Assembly: GCF_049800955.1 (NCBI RefSeq) | Contig: NZ_JBNAGA010000001.1 | Span: 248,001-312,000 of the forward strand | Reading direction: 5' to 3' | DNA: 64,000 bases | Source: JAKVBH01 sp049800955 | GTDB taxonomy: Bacteria; Pseudomonadota; Alphaproteobacteria; Rhodobacterales; Rhodobacteraceae | Shown here: positions 16,024 through 24,132 of the stretch, in pieces | How the letters are laid out: each line of letters opens with the position of its first letter | Position numbering within the stretch: position 1 is the first letter of the stretch | Made by a program: the position numbers and the translations under genes | Notes under the pieces: generated by a model | Databases searched by the model: none | Told to the model about the DNA's origin: nothing | What the model saw: the letters and a program-made list of their open reading frames with translations, nothing else

Positions 16024-16661
16024 CCGAGGTCATTATTTCTCTGACAACAATCCCGCCGAGGTTCGGCGGGATTTTTTCTGTGCTCGAGAGCCTTGTGGCG
16101 CAAAACGCGGCCCGTGTTGTTTTGGTTGTGCCGTACCACTGGACACGATTTCCGGATGCGCGTGGCGTGCCAGACCTGCCGCCCGGCGTTGAGGTTTTGC
16201 GCGCGCAGGATCAAGGCCCGGCCAGTAAGGTCTTGCCCACGCGCGGGGCCTACCCGGATGCGGACATCGTCTTTTGCGACGACGATTGCCTTTACGCGCC
16301 GGGTTGGCTGGATGCATTGCGCTCTGGTCCGGGCGTTTGCGCCGGGAGCTGTTTTGACGTGAGCCGTCTTAGGCGCGACGGTGCACGGGTCGCGCAAGGC
16401 TTTGCCGGTGTGTACGTGCCCGCAAGTGTGCCCTTGCCGGATCATGTGCCTGACGCCGTGCGCCATGCCGATGATCTTTGGCTTTCGGCCTGGTTCGAGG
16501 CCTATGGTCACGCGATCACGGAGGTGCCCCTCGCACGGCGATTGGTCACGCCACAGAGCGCGGAAGCGCCTTTGCAAACTGGATCACGTGCACGCGACTA
16601 CACTATCGCTGCCACATACATCGCGGAGCATTTGGGCATTTGGCCGCCGCTTGGCGGATAG
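16020..16661 (+). CDS. Glycosyltransferase-like protein (GT-A fold, DDD motif)
   Basis: 213 residues, short for a glycosyltransferase. It begins MTEVIISLTTIPPRFGG and has VFCDDDCLYAPGWL at 84-97; the Asp triad corresponds to the metal/nucleotide-sugar binding DXD of GT-A enzymes, and RHADDLWLSAWFEAYG near 155 resembles their acceptor-side region. No membrane segment. Its ATG overlaps the stop of the PAPS-forming fusion gene (ATGA), so the two are co-translated. Sugar donor and acceptor are unknown; a role in making a sulfated glycan is a guess from this coupling. Convergent with DUF1150. Confidence 0.65.
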   Translation: MTEVIISLTTIPPRFGGIFSVLESLVAQNAARVVLVVPYHWTRFPDARGVPDLPPGVEVLRAQDQGPASKVLPTRGAYPDADIVFCDDDCLYAPGWLDALRSGPGVCAGSCFDVSRLRRDGARVAQGFAGVYVPASVPLPDHVPDAVRHADDLWLSAWFEAYGHAITEVPLARRLVTPQSAEAPLQTGSRARDYTIAATYIAEHLGIWPPLGG

Positions 16662-16670
16662 CGTCTTTGC

Positions 16671-16895
16671 CTATTGCAGCTGTACGGGTGCGAGATCGTT
16701 TTCCCGCGCCAGCGCGAAGGCCATACGTTCATCGGCCACAAGCGCCAGCCGTTCGCCGGCGTCATTGTGTACGGCGTAGAGCTTTTCCAAACCAATGGCT
16801 TGCGCCTGAACTTCCGGTGGAAGCTCGGTGATCGCAATCGGTTTGACGTAGACGATATTGCTTGGGCTGCCTTGCAAGGCGACTGGTGCGTTCAT
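16671..16895 (-). CDS. DUF1150 family protein
   Basis: 74 residues: IVYVKPIAITELPPEVQAQA, then GLEKLYAVHNDAGERLALVADERMAFALAREND. These match the DUF1150 family, found in alphaproteobacteria next to small heat-shock proteins. It starts 4 bases after the hsp20 stop, so both come from one mRNA. Function unknown; a chaperone partner or stress role is implied by position only. Confidence 0.82.
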   Translation of the reverse strand: MNAPVALQGSPSNIVYVKPIAITELPPEVQAQAIGLEKLYAVHNDAGERLALVADERMAFALARENDLAPVQLQ

Positions 16896-16899
16896 CTTT

Positions 16900-17313
16900 T
16901 CATCCCTTCTTGATCTTGATGGTCTGGACGACGGTTTCGGGGCGCGCCTGGGTCAGATCGACGTGCAACAGGCCATTTTCCATAATGGCTTCGCCCACTT
17001 CCACACCGTCTGCGAGCACAAAGGTCCGCTGAAACTGGCGGGCCGCGATGCCACGATGCAAAAATACGCGCGCGTCGCTGTCATCGTTTTGCCGGCCACG
17101 AATGACCAATTGGCGGTCTTCAACCGTGATCGAAAGATCGCCCTCCGCAAAGCCTGCGACGGCAAGCGTGATCCGGTAGGAATGATCAGATGTCTGTTCA
17201 ATGTTGAAGGGCGGGTAGCCGTCGTTGCCGGATTTCGCGGCGCGTTCCAGCAAGCGCTCCAACTGCTCGAAACCGAGCATATGCGGGTAAGACGCAAGAG
17301 TTAGTTTTGTCAT
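16900..17313 (-). CDS. Small heat-shock protein, Hsp20/IbpA family
   Basis: 137 residues from the ATG at 17313, which follows AGGACT; the longer frame upstream lacks family similarity. The alpha-crystallin domain runs from about residue 25 to 120: YPPFNIEQTSDHSYRITLAV, GFAEGDLSITVEDRQLVIRG, FLHRGIAARQFQRTF, and NGLLHVDL. The start MTKLTLASYPHMLGFEQLER is typical of alphaproteobacterial IbpA-like proteins. It holds unfolding proteins for refolding by other chaperones. A sigma-32-type promoter lies upstream, and the rpoH gene at 1930 may supply the factor. Confidence 0.93.
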   Translation of the reverse strand: MTKLTLASYPHMLGFEQLERLLERAAKSGNDGYPPFNIEQTSDHSYRITLAVAGFAEGDLSITVEDRQLVIRGRQNDDSDARVFLHRGIAARQFQRTFVLADGVEVGEAIMENGLLHVDLTQARPETVVQTIKIKKG

Positions 17314-17380
17314 AGTCCTGATGTCCTTTGCAAAGCGACATACGCAGCTCCGGCCCCTTATGGCGACCGGTGCTGATGCG

Positions 17381-17410
17381 AATATGGGGAGGCGCGCCGC
17401 TGCCCGCAAG
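17381..17410 (-). promoter_or_regulatory. Sigma-32 (RpoH)-type promoter of hsp20
   Basis: Read on the minus strand: CTTGCG (17410-17405), 15-base spacer, then CCCCATATT (17389-17381). The -10 element is a very good match to the heat-shock consensus CCCCATNT and the spacing is right. The start codon lies about 68 bases further on. Confidence 0.72.
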
Positions 17411-17414
17411 GCCT

Positions 17415-17443
17415 TTGCAAAAAACTGGTGGACACAGTATAAA
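17415..17443 (+). promoter_or_regulatory. Sigma-70-type promoter of the DUF465 gene
   Basis: TTGCAA (17415-17420), 17-base spacer, TATAAA (17438-17443), 27 bases before the DUF465 ATG. Its -35 lies only 4 bases from the -35 of the divergent heat-shock promoter. Confidence 0.65.
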
Positions 17444-17470
17444 CATGAGGACTGCCAGCAGGAGTTTCGC

Positions 17471-17695
17471 ATGAACGCGCCCAGCGATCTTTCGATGAAA
17501 ACCGAAGAGGTCTTGCGAGTTGAGCTTGAGGTGTTTCGCCGCGAGCATGCAGATTTGAACGAGGCGATTGATGCGCTTCAATCCGAAGGCCGTGCGGATG
17601 TGCTGACGTTGCAGCGCCTCAAGCGCAAAAAACTGCAATTGAAGGACCGGATCCGGCTGATCGAAGATCGCTTGACCCCCGACATTATTGCCTGA
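17471..17695 (+). CDS. DUF465/YdcH family protein
   Basis: 74 residues from the ATG at 17471, seven bases after AGGAG. The body is one long coiled-coil hairpin: VELEVFRREHADLNEAIDAL, then LTLQRLKRKKLQLKDRIRLIEDRL, the hallmark of YdcH/DUF465 proteins. Function unknown; small cytoplasmic helical protein. It precedes purE by 62 bases and may be cotranscribed with purEK. Confidence 0.82.
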   Translation: MNAPSDLSMKTEEVLRVELEVFRREHADLNEAIDALQSEGRADVLTLQRLKRKKLQLKDRIRLIEDRLTPDIIA

Positions 17696-17757
17696 GCGCC
17701 CATTGCGCCGCGCGCGGGCGCGCCTATAGTGCGCGCGTCTTCAGATGGGGGAGCGGT

Positions 17758-18246
17758 ATGAGCGCGCCAAGGATCGGTATCATCATGGGCAGCCAGTCTG
17801 ATTGGCCGACCATGCGCGAAGCAGCGGAAGTATTGGATGAACTCGGAGTGGCCTATGAGACGCGGATCGTTTCGGCGCATCGGACCCCGGATCGGCTGTG
17901 GGACTACGGCAAGACCGCCGTGTCCAGAGGCTTGCAGGTCATTATCGCCGGGGCGGGCGGCGCGGCGCATTTGCCCGGCATGATGGCCTCCAAAACGCGC
18001 GTCCCGGTTGTTGGCGTCCCGGTTCAGACCAAAGCGCTCTCCGGGGTCGACTCGCTGTACTCTATTTTACAAATGCCACGAGGCTATCCTGTTGCGACCA
18101 TGGCCATTGGCGCCGCGGGCGCGCGGAATGCAGGGCTGATGGCCGCAGGCATTCTGGCCTTGCAGGATGAGGCCCTTGCAGCGCGTCTCGATGCGTGGCG
18201 CGAGGCCTTGTCAGCCTCGATCCCCGAGGTTCCGGTCGATGAGTGA
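17758..18246 (+). CDS. purE: 5-(carboxyamino)imidazole ribonucleotide mutase
   Basis: 162 residues, class I PurE. GIIMGSQSDWPTM at the start binds phosphate, VSAHRTPDRL carries the active His, and AGAGGAAHLPGM lines the active site. It converts N5-CAIR to CAIR in purine synthesis, acting directly after PurK. GGGGGAG ribosome site before the ATG; the gene overlaps purK by 8 bases. Confidence 0.96.
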   Translation: MSAPRIGIIMGSQSDWPTMREAAEVLDELGVAYETRIVSAHRTPDRLWDYGKTAVSRGLQVIIAGAGGAAHLPGMMASKTRVPVVGVPVQTKALSGVDSLYSILQMPRGYPVATMAIGAAGARNAGLMAAGILALQDEALAARLDAWREALSASIPEVPVDE

Positions 18247-19312
18247 TGCATTGGCGCCCGGGTCGGTCATCGGGATTCTGGGGGGCGGCCAACTGGGGCG
18301 GATGCTCAGCGTAGCGGCCTCCCGATTGGGATATATCTGCCATGTTTTTGAGCCCGGCGCCGCGCCGCCCGCAGGCCATGTTGCACATAGCGTCACGACA
18401 GCACCGTATGACGACGAGCCTGCTTTGCGCGCTTTCGCGGCGTGCGTGGACGTCATCACCTACGAGTTCGAGAACATCCCGACCGGTGCCCTAGATGTGT
18501 TGGAGGCGCTCAAGCCCATCCGACCCGGTCGCGAAGCGCTGCGGGTGTCGCAGGATCGCTTGGTCGAGAAAGCTTTTCTGCGAGATTTGGGCCTCACTAC
18601 CGCGCCTTTCGCCGATATCCCGGATCAGGCAGCGCTGGAGCGCGCGCTGGAAGCCCACGGCGCCCCGGCCATTCTGAAAACCCGCCGTTTTGGCTATGAC
18701 GGCAAGGGGCAGGCCCGGATCAAAGAGCCGCAAGACGCCGCACAGGCCTTTGCAGATATGGCTGGTGCGCCCGCGATTTTCGAAGGGCTCGTCGATTTCT
18801 CCCATGAGGTGAGCGTCATTGCGGCCCGTGGCCTGTCCGGTGAAGTGGTCTGTTTTGATCCGGGCGAAAACGTCCATGAAAACGGAATTCTCAGGACAAC
18901 CAAGGTGCCCGCGCAGCTGACGGCGTCTCACCGTATGGATGCAGCGCTTCTGGCGGGGCAGATCCTGAACGCGTTGGATTATGTGGGCGTCATGGGCGTT
19001 GAGCTTTTCGTGACGCCCGGTGGGCTGATCGTGAATGAAATTGCGCCGCGGGTCCATAATTCCGGTCATTGGACGCAGATGGGCTGCGCTGTGGATCAGT
19101 TTGAGCAGCACATTCGCGCCATTGCCGGTTTGCCCCTTGGCGATGGGCAACGTCATAGCGATGTCGAGATGGAAAACCTCATCGGTGATGATATGGATCG
19201 GCTGCCCGCGCTTTTGCGCGAAGGCCAGCTGTCAGTGCATCTCTATGGCAAGCAAGAGACCAAGCCCGGCCGCAAGATGGGCCATGTGAACCGTATCCTG
19301 CCCAAAGGCTGA
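18239..19312 (+). CDS. purK: 5-(carboxyamino)imidazole ribonucleotide synthase
   Basis: 357 residues from the ATG at 18239. ATP-grasp enzyme: GILGGGQLGRMLSVAASRLG at the N-terminus, KTRRFGYDGKGQ near residue 143 as the ATP-binding loop, and NEIAPRVHNSGHWTQ near 265. It makes N5-CAIR from AIR, ATP and bicarbonate. The upstream in-frame extension belongs to purE and is not used. Converges on phnM with a 5-base gap. Confidence 0.96.
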   Translation: MSDALAPGSVIGILGGGQLGRMLSVAASRLGYICHVFEPGAAPPAGHVAHSVTTAPYDDEPALRAFAACVDVITYEFENIPTGALDVLEALKPIRPGREALRVSQDRLVEKAFLRDLGLTTAPFADIPDQAALERALEAHGAPAILKTRRFGYDGKGQARIKEPQDAAQAFADMAGAPAIFEGLVDFSHEVSVIAARGLSGEVVCFDPGENVHENGILRTTKVPAQLTASHRMDAALLAGQILNALDYVGVMGVELFVTPGGLIVNEIAPRVHNSGHWTQMGCAVDQFEQHIRAIAGLPLGDGQRHSDVEMENLIGDDMDRLPALLREGQLSVHLYGKQETKPGRKMGHVNRILPKG

Positions 19313-19317
19313 CGCGC

Positions 19318-20445
19318 CTAAAGAAGACGGCGTGCCATCTCGCCACGGGCATAGGTGATGGCACCGCCGGACATGGTCAGTTCCAGATGATGCGTTTGGG
19401 CATCGAGCACAACCAGATCAGCGCGCTTGCCAGACGCGAGCGCGCCGCGATCTGTCAGGCCAAGCAAGCGCGCGGGACCGCTGGAGACCAAGGGCCAGAG
19501 GTCTTCCAGCGGACGGTCCAGCTCCACCAATGCCTGCCGCATGGAGGGGTAGTGGTAATCTGAGGCCAGCGCATCGACCAAACCGTCCAGCACAAGCTCC
19601 CGCGCAGAGACATTGCCCTTGTGCGACGCGCCACGCACGACGTTGGGCGCCCCCATGATGACGCCTTCGCCGTGGTCTTTGGCCTCGAGAGCGGCCGCGC
19701 GCGTCTCGGGGAATTCGGAAAGCGTGGCACCGCGAGCGCGCCAGATCTGCCTGTCTTCTGCGGTGCCGTCGTCATGGCTTGCGATCAGTATCCCGCGCGC
19801 CTGAAGCTTTGCGCAAAACGCCTCCATCGCCGCGGGAACCTCGTTGCTGCGCTGGTGCAGCTGATGCATGAGTGCCAGATGGGCCTCGGGGCTGCGCCCG
19901 GATTTCAGCGCGGTCCCTGTCAGTCTCGGCGGCTTGCGCCCCTGTTCGAGCCGTTCATGGGGCAGGTGATCGTTGAAGGCGACATAGCCGATGCGATGGG
20001 TGTCGATGAGCGCGAGGACCTCGTCCAGCGTATCGAGGAAATGGGTTTCCAGCCGCAGTTGCAGACGCATGTCCGTGTCCAGCTGCGGCGCCGCTTGACT
20101 GAGGCCCGCAAGGATGCGCTTGGCTGTCTCCGGTGAGCGCAGACCGCCCTCCCAGCTCCAGAATTGCGCGAGAACAGCGGTCGTGATGCCATTGGCGGCG
20201 AGTTCGGCTTCTGTAGCGCGCAGGCCGTTTTCCGTGGAATTCATAGCGCCCCGGCGCGGTGCGATATGGCGTTCGAACGCATCGCCATGCAGATCGATCA
20301 GACCCGGTAGAATGAGCTTGCCGCGCGCATCAATCCTGCGTGCCGCCGCACCCGGATCGCCCACGCACCCTTGCGTGAGCCCCAAAGGACCCTCCTGCCA
20401 ACCGCCCTCTGACAGCCACCGCCCCTCAAGCCAGATCTCACTCAT
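19318..20445 (-). CDS. phnM: Alpha-D-ribose 1-methylphosphonate 5-triphosphate diphosphatase (PhnM)
   Basis: 375 residues. Amidohydrolase fold: DLHGDAFERH at 51-60 has the family's metal His and its characteristic Gly-Asp-Ala-Phe-Glu-Arg; IASHDDGT and SDYHYPS supply further metal ligands. In the C-P lyase pathway PhnM removes pyrophosphate from the ribosyl-phosphonate intermediate. No other phn gene (phnGHIJKL, transporter) is in the 64-kb window, so this copy is an orphan here. It overlaps the upstream lipase gene by 8 bases. Either the rest of the pathway is elsewhere or the enzyme has another substrate. Confidence 0.88.
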   Translation of the reverse strand: MSEIWLEGRWLSEGGWQEGPLGLTQGCVGDPGAAARRIDARGKLILPGLIDLHGDAFERHIAPRRGAMNSTENGLRATEAELAANGITTAVLAQFWSWEGGLRSPETAKRILAGLSQAAPQLDTDMRLQLRLETHFLDTLDEVLALIDTHRIGYVAFNDHLPHERLEQGRKPPRLTGTALKSGRSPEAHLALMHQLHQRSNEVPAAMEAFCAKLQARGILIASHDDGTAEDRQIWRARGATLSEFPETRAAALEAKDHGEGVIMGAPNVVRGASHKGNVSARELVLDGLVDALASDYHYPSMRQALVELDRPLEDLWPLVSSGPARLLGLTDRGALASGKRADLVVLDAQTHHLELTMSGGAITYARGEMARRLL

Positions 20446-21160
20446 CCACAACCGCCTTGTAGAGCACTTCGCCCAAGCTGATGTCCGGCTCAAACCGGCC
20501 GTCTTCGAGATAGGCCAGCACTTGATAGATAACACGCGGGTTGTTCATCAAAAACGTATGCGTCACTGGCAACGTCAAATGGGCGCGCATGCCACTCACC
20601 TTGGTCGACGCGACAGAGACCTTCCCGTCATCCGGCCCATCGATCAGCGTTGAAAAGAACGGGTTGAGAGAGCGATTTCCCGCGATTATGCCCAGATCGA
20701 AATCCACGCGGGGCAGGTCTTCTGCAAGGGCATCGGTGCGCAGCTGCTGGCCGGCAGGCCCGTTCAGCAATTTGAACAACTCCAGCCCCCCGAGCTTGTC
20801 GACCAATTCAGAGCCTTGATTGGGCGGGGCGAGCATGACCGTGCGGCCCAGATTGGCAGGCCGGTTGTTCTGGAGCCAGACGCGCAGCAGGATGCCGCCC
20901 ATGGAATGGGTCACAAAATGGACCTTGTCGCCGCCGCAGGAGGACACGGCGCGGGGCACGGTGTCGCGCACAAGTTTGGCGATATTGAATTCCGTTGAGG
21001 CGTAGGAGGGCGAGATCGTGCGATAGCCCTCCGCTTGCAAGGTTGCCTCCAACAAGGCAAAGCTTGCCTGCGTGCGCGCGAGCCCATGCAAGAGGACGAC
21101 GCAATCGGCCCGGACGGGGGTGCTGAGCAACAAGAAGAGCAGAGCCAAGGCATATCTCAT
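20438..21160 (-). CDS. Exported alpha/beta-hydrolase (lipase-like)
   Basis: 240 residues with a signal peptide at 1-18 (MRYALALLFLLLSTPVRA). CVVLLHGLART forms the oxyanion region, the nucleophile elbow is THSMGG (Ser86), and a His near VTHTFLMNN could complete the triad. Closest in style to the PGAP1-like/triacylglycerol lipase group. Likely periplasmic esterase or lipase; substrate unknown. Cotranslated with phnM (8-base overlap), with no obvious functional link. Divergent from the Nudix gene by 44 bases. Confidence 0.75.
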   Translation of the reverse strand: MRYALALLFLLLSTPVRADCVVLLHGLARTQASFALLEATLQAEGYRTISPSYASTEFNIAKLVRDTVPRAVSSCGGDKVHFVTHSMGGILLRVWLQNNRPANLGRTVMLAPPNQGSELVDKLGGLELFKLLNGPAGQQLRTDALAEDLPRVDFDLGIIAGNRSLNPFFSTLIDGPDDGKVSVASTKVSGMRAHLTLPVTHTFLMNNPRVIYQVLAYLEDGRFEPDISLGEVLYKAVVDE

Positions 21161-21204
21161 GGCAGTCAGATAGGCATTCCGGCACGCCGGTGGAAGGAAA
21201 AAGC

Positions 21205-21639
21205 ATGCGACTTGCCGTACGGGCAGTGATTGTTGTCGACGGGCGTTTGCTGCTGGTCAATGCATGGCCGGGTCAGCAAAGCGATCTGTGGTGCGCGCCG
21301 GGGGGCGGAGTTGAACCCCATGCGAGTTTGCCAGACAATCTGGCGCGTGAAGTCCGGGAAGAGACGGGCCTGCATGTGGCGGTCGAGGCGCCGTGTCTGG
21401 TCAATGAGTTCCACGCCCCGGAGAAAGCGTTCCACCAGGTTGAGGTCTTTTTCCGGTGCCGCATTCTGGAAGGGCAAACTTCTCAAACGTGGGAAGATCC
21501 CGAAGGCATTGTGAACCGCTTTTGCTGGGTGACACTTGAGGAGGCTCAAGCCTTGCATTTGCGCCCGCTGTCTTTGCCAGATGTGGCATTCGGGAAGGCG
21601 CATTTTGCCTATGATGCCTTGGAACGTCTGACCAAGTGA
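21205..21639 (+). CDS. Nudix hydrolase
   Basis: 144 residues from the ATG at 21205, seven bases after GGAAGGA. The Nudix box is recognisable: GGGVEPH at about residue 36, then LAREVREETGL. The metal-binding REVREE core is intact, but the conserved Glu of the Gx5E part is Ala here. Nudix enzymes hydrolyse nucleoside-diphosphate-linked compounds; the substrate cannot be read from sequence. Converges on the EamA gene 4 bases away. Confidence 0.82.
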   Translation: MRLAVRAVIVVDGRLLLVNAWPGQQSDLWCAPGGGVEPHASLPDNLAREVREETGLHVAVEAPCLVNEFHAPEKAFHQVEVFFRCRILEGQTSQTWEDPEGIVNRFCWVTLEEAQALHLRPLSLPDVAFGKAHFAYDALERLTK

Positions 21640-21643
21640 GCCG

Positions 21644-22471
21644 TTACTTGGCGCGCAAGGAGATCAGCACGCCGCCCAAAACCAGCAGTGCAGCCAATGC
21701 AAATCGCAACGTAAGGTCCTCGGAGAGGAAGGCGGCGCCGCCAAGCGCGGCGATGACCGGCACGGTCAGCTGCGCCACCGCGGCCCGGCTTGCGGTCAGC
21801 TGCGGCAAAACGCGATACCATAGCGCATAACCCAGCCCCGATGTGATCGCGCCGCAGATCAGCGCAAGACCGAAGCCCGCCATATCCATGCCATCGGGCG
21901 CCAGAATCCAACCCAACAGACCCAACGGGGTGCACCACAAGAAACTCGTCGCCATCGTGGGCAAAGGCGCGCCGGAGGTCCGCCCGATGAGAGAAAACAA
22001 ACCCCAGCCGATGGCTGCGATGCTCATCAAAATCGCGCCCAGGGGATCTGGCTGATCTGCGCCGGGCACCATCAGCCAAACGAGGCCGCCAAAGGCCAAC
22101 AGAGCACCGAGGATGCGCAAAGGCGGCAAGGCTTCGCGGGAGAGGATAGCGCCCACAAACATGGTGATCTGCACGCCGCCAAAGAGGATGAGCGCCCCTG
22201 TTCCGGACGCGAGCGACAGATAGGCCAGCGAAAAGCCCACCATATAGAGCGCCAGCGTCGCTACTCCGGGCAGTGCGGCGCGGGTAAATCGCAGGTGTGT
22301 GGCCTGACCTGACAGGGCTACGATCAGACACAGAAGCGCGGCGCCAGACGCAAGACGCACGGCCGCAAAGCTCGCCGGACCCGTCCCAGTGCCTTCAAGG
22401 GCCGCACGGTTCAGAATGGAATTGGCCGCAAAGGCCACCATCACCAACGCGACTGTCAGCGCGAGCTTCAA
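21644..22471 (-). CDS. EamA/DMT-family transporter
   Basis: 275 residues with about ten membrane segments in two EamA repeats (residues about 5-130 and 140-270). SILNRAAL near the start and RVLPQLTASRAAVAQLTVPV in repeat two are typical of drug/metabolite transporters. The frame is open upstream into pcs, but the sensible start is the TTG at 22471, which overlaps the pcs stop as TTGA; protein alignment to EamA proteins begins here. Exported compound unknown. Confidence 0.8.
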   Translation of the reverse strand: MKLALTVALVMVAFAANSILNRAALEGTGTGPASFAAVRLASGAALLCLIVALSGQATHLRFTRAALPGVATLALYMVGFSLAYLSLASGTGALILFGGVQITMFVGAILSREALPPLRILGALLAFGGLVWLMVPGADQPDPLGAILMSIAAIGWGLFSLIGRTSGAPLPTMATSFLWCTPLGLLGWILAPDGMDMAGFGLALICGAITSGLGYALWYRVLPQLTASRAAVAQLTVPVIAALGGAAFLSEDLTLRFALAALLVLGGVLISLRAK

Positions 22472-23157
22472 GACCGCTCTGGCAGCAGCTGTTGTGCGAT
22501 CCCTGCACAGGTGAGGTAGAGCGACGTGATGATCAGGCCCCAATGCGCCCAGCTGTCGGGGTAGAAATCGACCCAGGCCGCCCATCCCGCGAAGAATGTC
22601 CAGGCCAGACACATCGGCAGCGAGACACTCCGCCAGCGCTCGGTGCGCACGGGATGGATGAATTTCAGCGGGAAGAACATCGCGATGGCAAAGAGCGCAA
22701 CAATGGCGAGGATAACCCAGAAGTTGGGGTGCAGGGCAAAGAGCACGATCACCACCATATTCCAGCATCCCGGGAAGCCCGAAAAGGAATTATCCTTTGT
22801 CTTCATGCCTGTATCTGCGAAATAGAGCGCGGATGTGAAGGTTATGACGATGATGGCGAACCAGCCTGTCCAGCCGGGCAACAGACCCGAGGAAAACAGG
22901 GCAAAGGCCGGTATGAAGACATAAGTGAGGTAGTCGATGATCAGATCCAGAAGCACGCCGTCAAAGCGCGGGGCGTTCTGTTTGACGTCATATTTGCGCG
23001 CCAGGGGGCCATCGATCCCATCCACCGCAAAGGCCACCACGAGCCACAGAAACATCAGGGACCACTTGGCCTCAACGGCGGCCAACATTGCCAGCATGGC
23101 AAAAACGGCACCTGTCGCGGTCAGCCAGTGAATGGAGAGTGCCTTAAGTCTTACCAT
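22468..23157 (-). CDS. pcs: Phosphatidylcholine synthase
   Basis: 229 residues, about eight membrane segments. The CDP-alcohol phosphotransferase motif is seen as DGIDGPLARKYDV (about 46-58) followed by FDGVLLDLIID. Length and the motif context fit bacterial Pcs, which condenses choline with CDP-diacylglycerol to make phosphatidylcholine in the inner membrane; this activity is characteristic of alphaproteobacteria. Choline would have to be imported; no transporter is nearby. Confidence 0.88.
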   Translation of the reverse strand: MVRLKALSIHWLTATGAVFAMLAMLAAVEAKWSLMFLWLVVAFAVDGIDGPLARKYDVKQNAPRFDGVLLDLIIDYLTYVFIPAFALFSSGLLPGWTGWFAIIVITFTSALYFADTGMKTKDNSFSGFPGCWNMVVIVLFALHPNFWVILAIVALFAIAMFFPLKFIHPVRTERWRSVSLPMCLAWTFFAGWAAWVDFYPDSWAHWGLIITSLYLTCAGIAQQLLPERS

Positions 23158-23199
23158 CCCATTGTGATGACCGATCAGGGCTGTGTGATCAAGCGGCTT

Positions 23200-24132
23200 T
23201 CACGCGCCTTTGGCTTGCGGATGCGCGCGATTGTAGACGTCCATCAGCCGTGCCGCATCAACGGCGGTGTAGCCTTGGGTCGTCGACAGTGAGGCATGGC
23301 CCAGCAATTCCTGGATCGCGCGCAGATCACCGCCCGCGATGAGCAGATGCGTGGCAAAGCTGTGGCGCATGGCATGGGGCGTCGCGGTTGCAGGCAAGCC
23401 CAGCTGCGCACGCGCCTGCGCCACGGTTTTTTGCACGATCCGAGGGTTCAGGGCGCCGCCGCGTGCGCCGACGAAAAGTGGATCATCGGCTTTGAGTGCA
23501 AAGGGGCAGGCGGCCAGATAGCGTTCCACAGATTGTGCCGCTGCGGGCAAAACAGGCACGAGCCGCTCTTTGCTGCCTTTGCCCAAAATACGCAAGGATG
23601 TCCCCAGCGGAGCCTGCGCCCGTTTGAGCGAAAGCGCTTCCGATATCCGCAAACCGCATCCATAGAGCAATGTGACCACAGCAGTATCCCGGGCCGCGAT
23701 CCATGCGTCTTGAGATTGCAACTCAACGGTTTCGATCATCTCCTTTGCTGCGTCTTCCGACAACGGGCGCGGCAGCTTTTTCGTGAACTTCGGTGCCCGG
23801 GCCGAGAGAACCGCCGTGGGTTCAAATCCCTCGCGCTCCGCAAGCCAGCGGTAAAATGTTTTCACGGCAGACAGTTTGCGTGCCTGGGAGCGGGGCCCGA
23901 GGTTTGGGCCGCGCAACGCAGCCATCCAGGCGCGCATATCCCGCAGCGTGATGCGGGACAGCGGTGCGAGACCCTGCGCCGCACCGTGATAGCCCGTCAT
24001 GAAGGTGATGAACTCCAGCACATCCCGGCGATATGCATCGAGCGTATTCTCAGAGCGCCCCTGGAGCGCGCGCTGATGGTCCAGAAAGTCTTCCAGCGCA
24101 TCGCGCGCCTGAGGGGATATCTCTAAGCTCAC
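23200..24132 (-). CDS. xerC: Tyrosine recombinase XerC
   Basis: 310 residues. N-terminal SAM-like DNA-binding domain (FLDHQRALQGRSENTLDAYR), catalytic domain with YGCGLRISEAL (Arg), GKGSKER (Lys), HAMRHSFATHLL (His-x-x-Arg), LGHASLSTTQGYTAVD (His and the nucleophilic Tyr). It resolves chromosome dimers at dif with XerD. The DUF484 gene directly upstream with an ATGA overlap is the same pairing as in gammaproteobacteria. It is not next to phage or integron genes, so a housekeeping role is most likely. Confidence 0.93.
   Translation of the reverse strand: MSLEISPQARDALEDFLDHQRALQGRSENTLDAYRRDVLEFITFMTGYHGAAQGLAPLSRITLRDMRAWMAALRGPNLGPRSQARKLSAVKTFYRWLAEREGFEPTAVLSARAPKFTKKLPRPLSEDAAKEMIETVELQSQDAWIAARDTAVVTLLYGCGLRISEALSLKRAQAPLGTSLRILGKGSKERLVPVLPAAAQSVERYLAACPFALKADDPLFVGARGGALNPRIVQKTVAQARAQLGLPATATPHAMRHSFATHLLIAGGDLRAIQELLGHASLSTTQGYTAVDAARLMDVYNRAHPQAKGA

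Noticed and set aside
23200..24132. Phage or integron integrase marking an element
   Set aside because: Motifs, the DUF484 overlap and lack of att repeats or phage genes fit housekeeping XerC.
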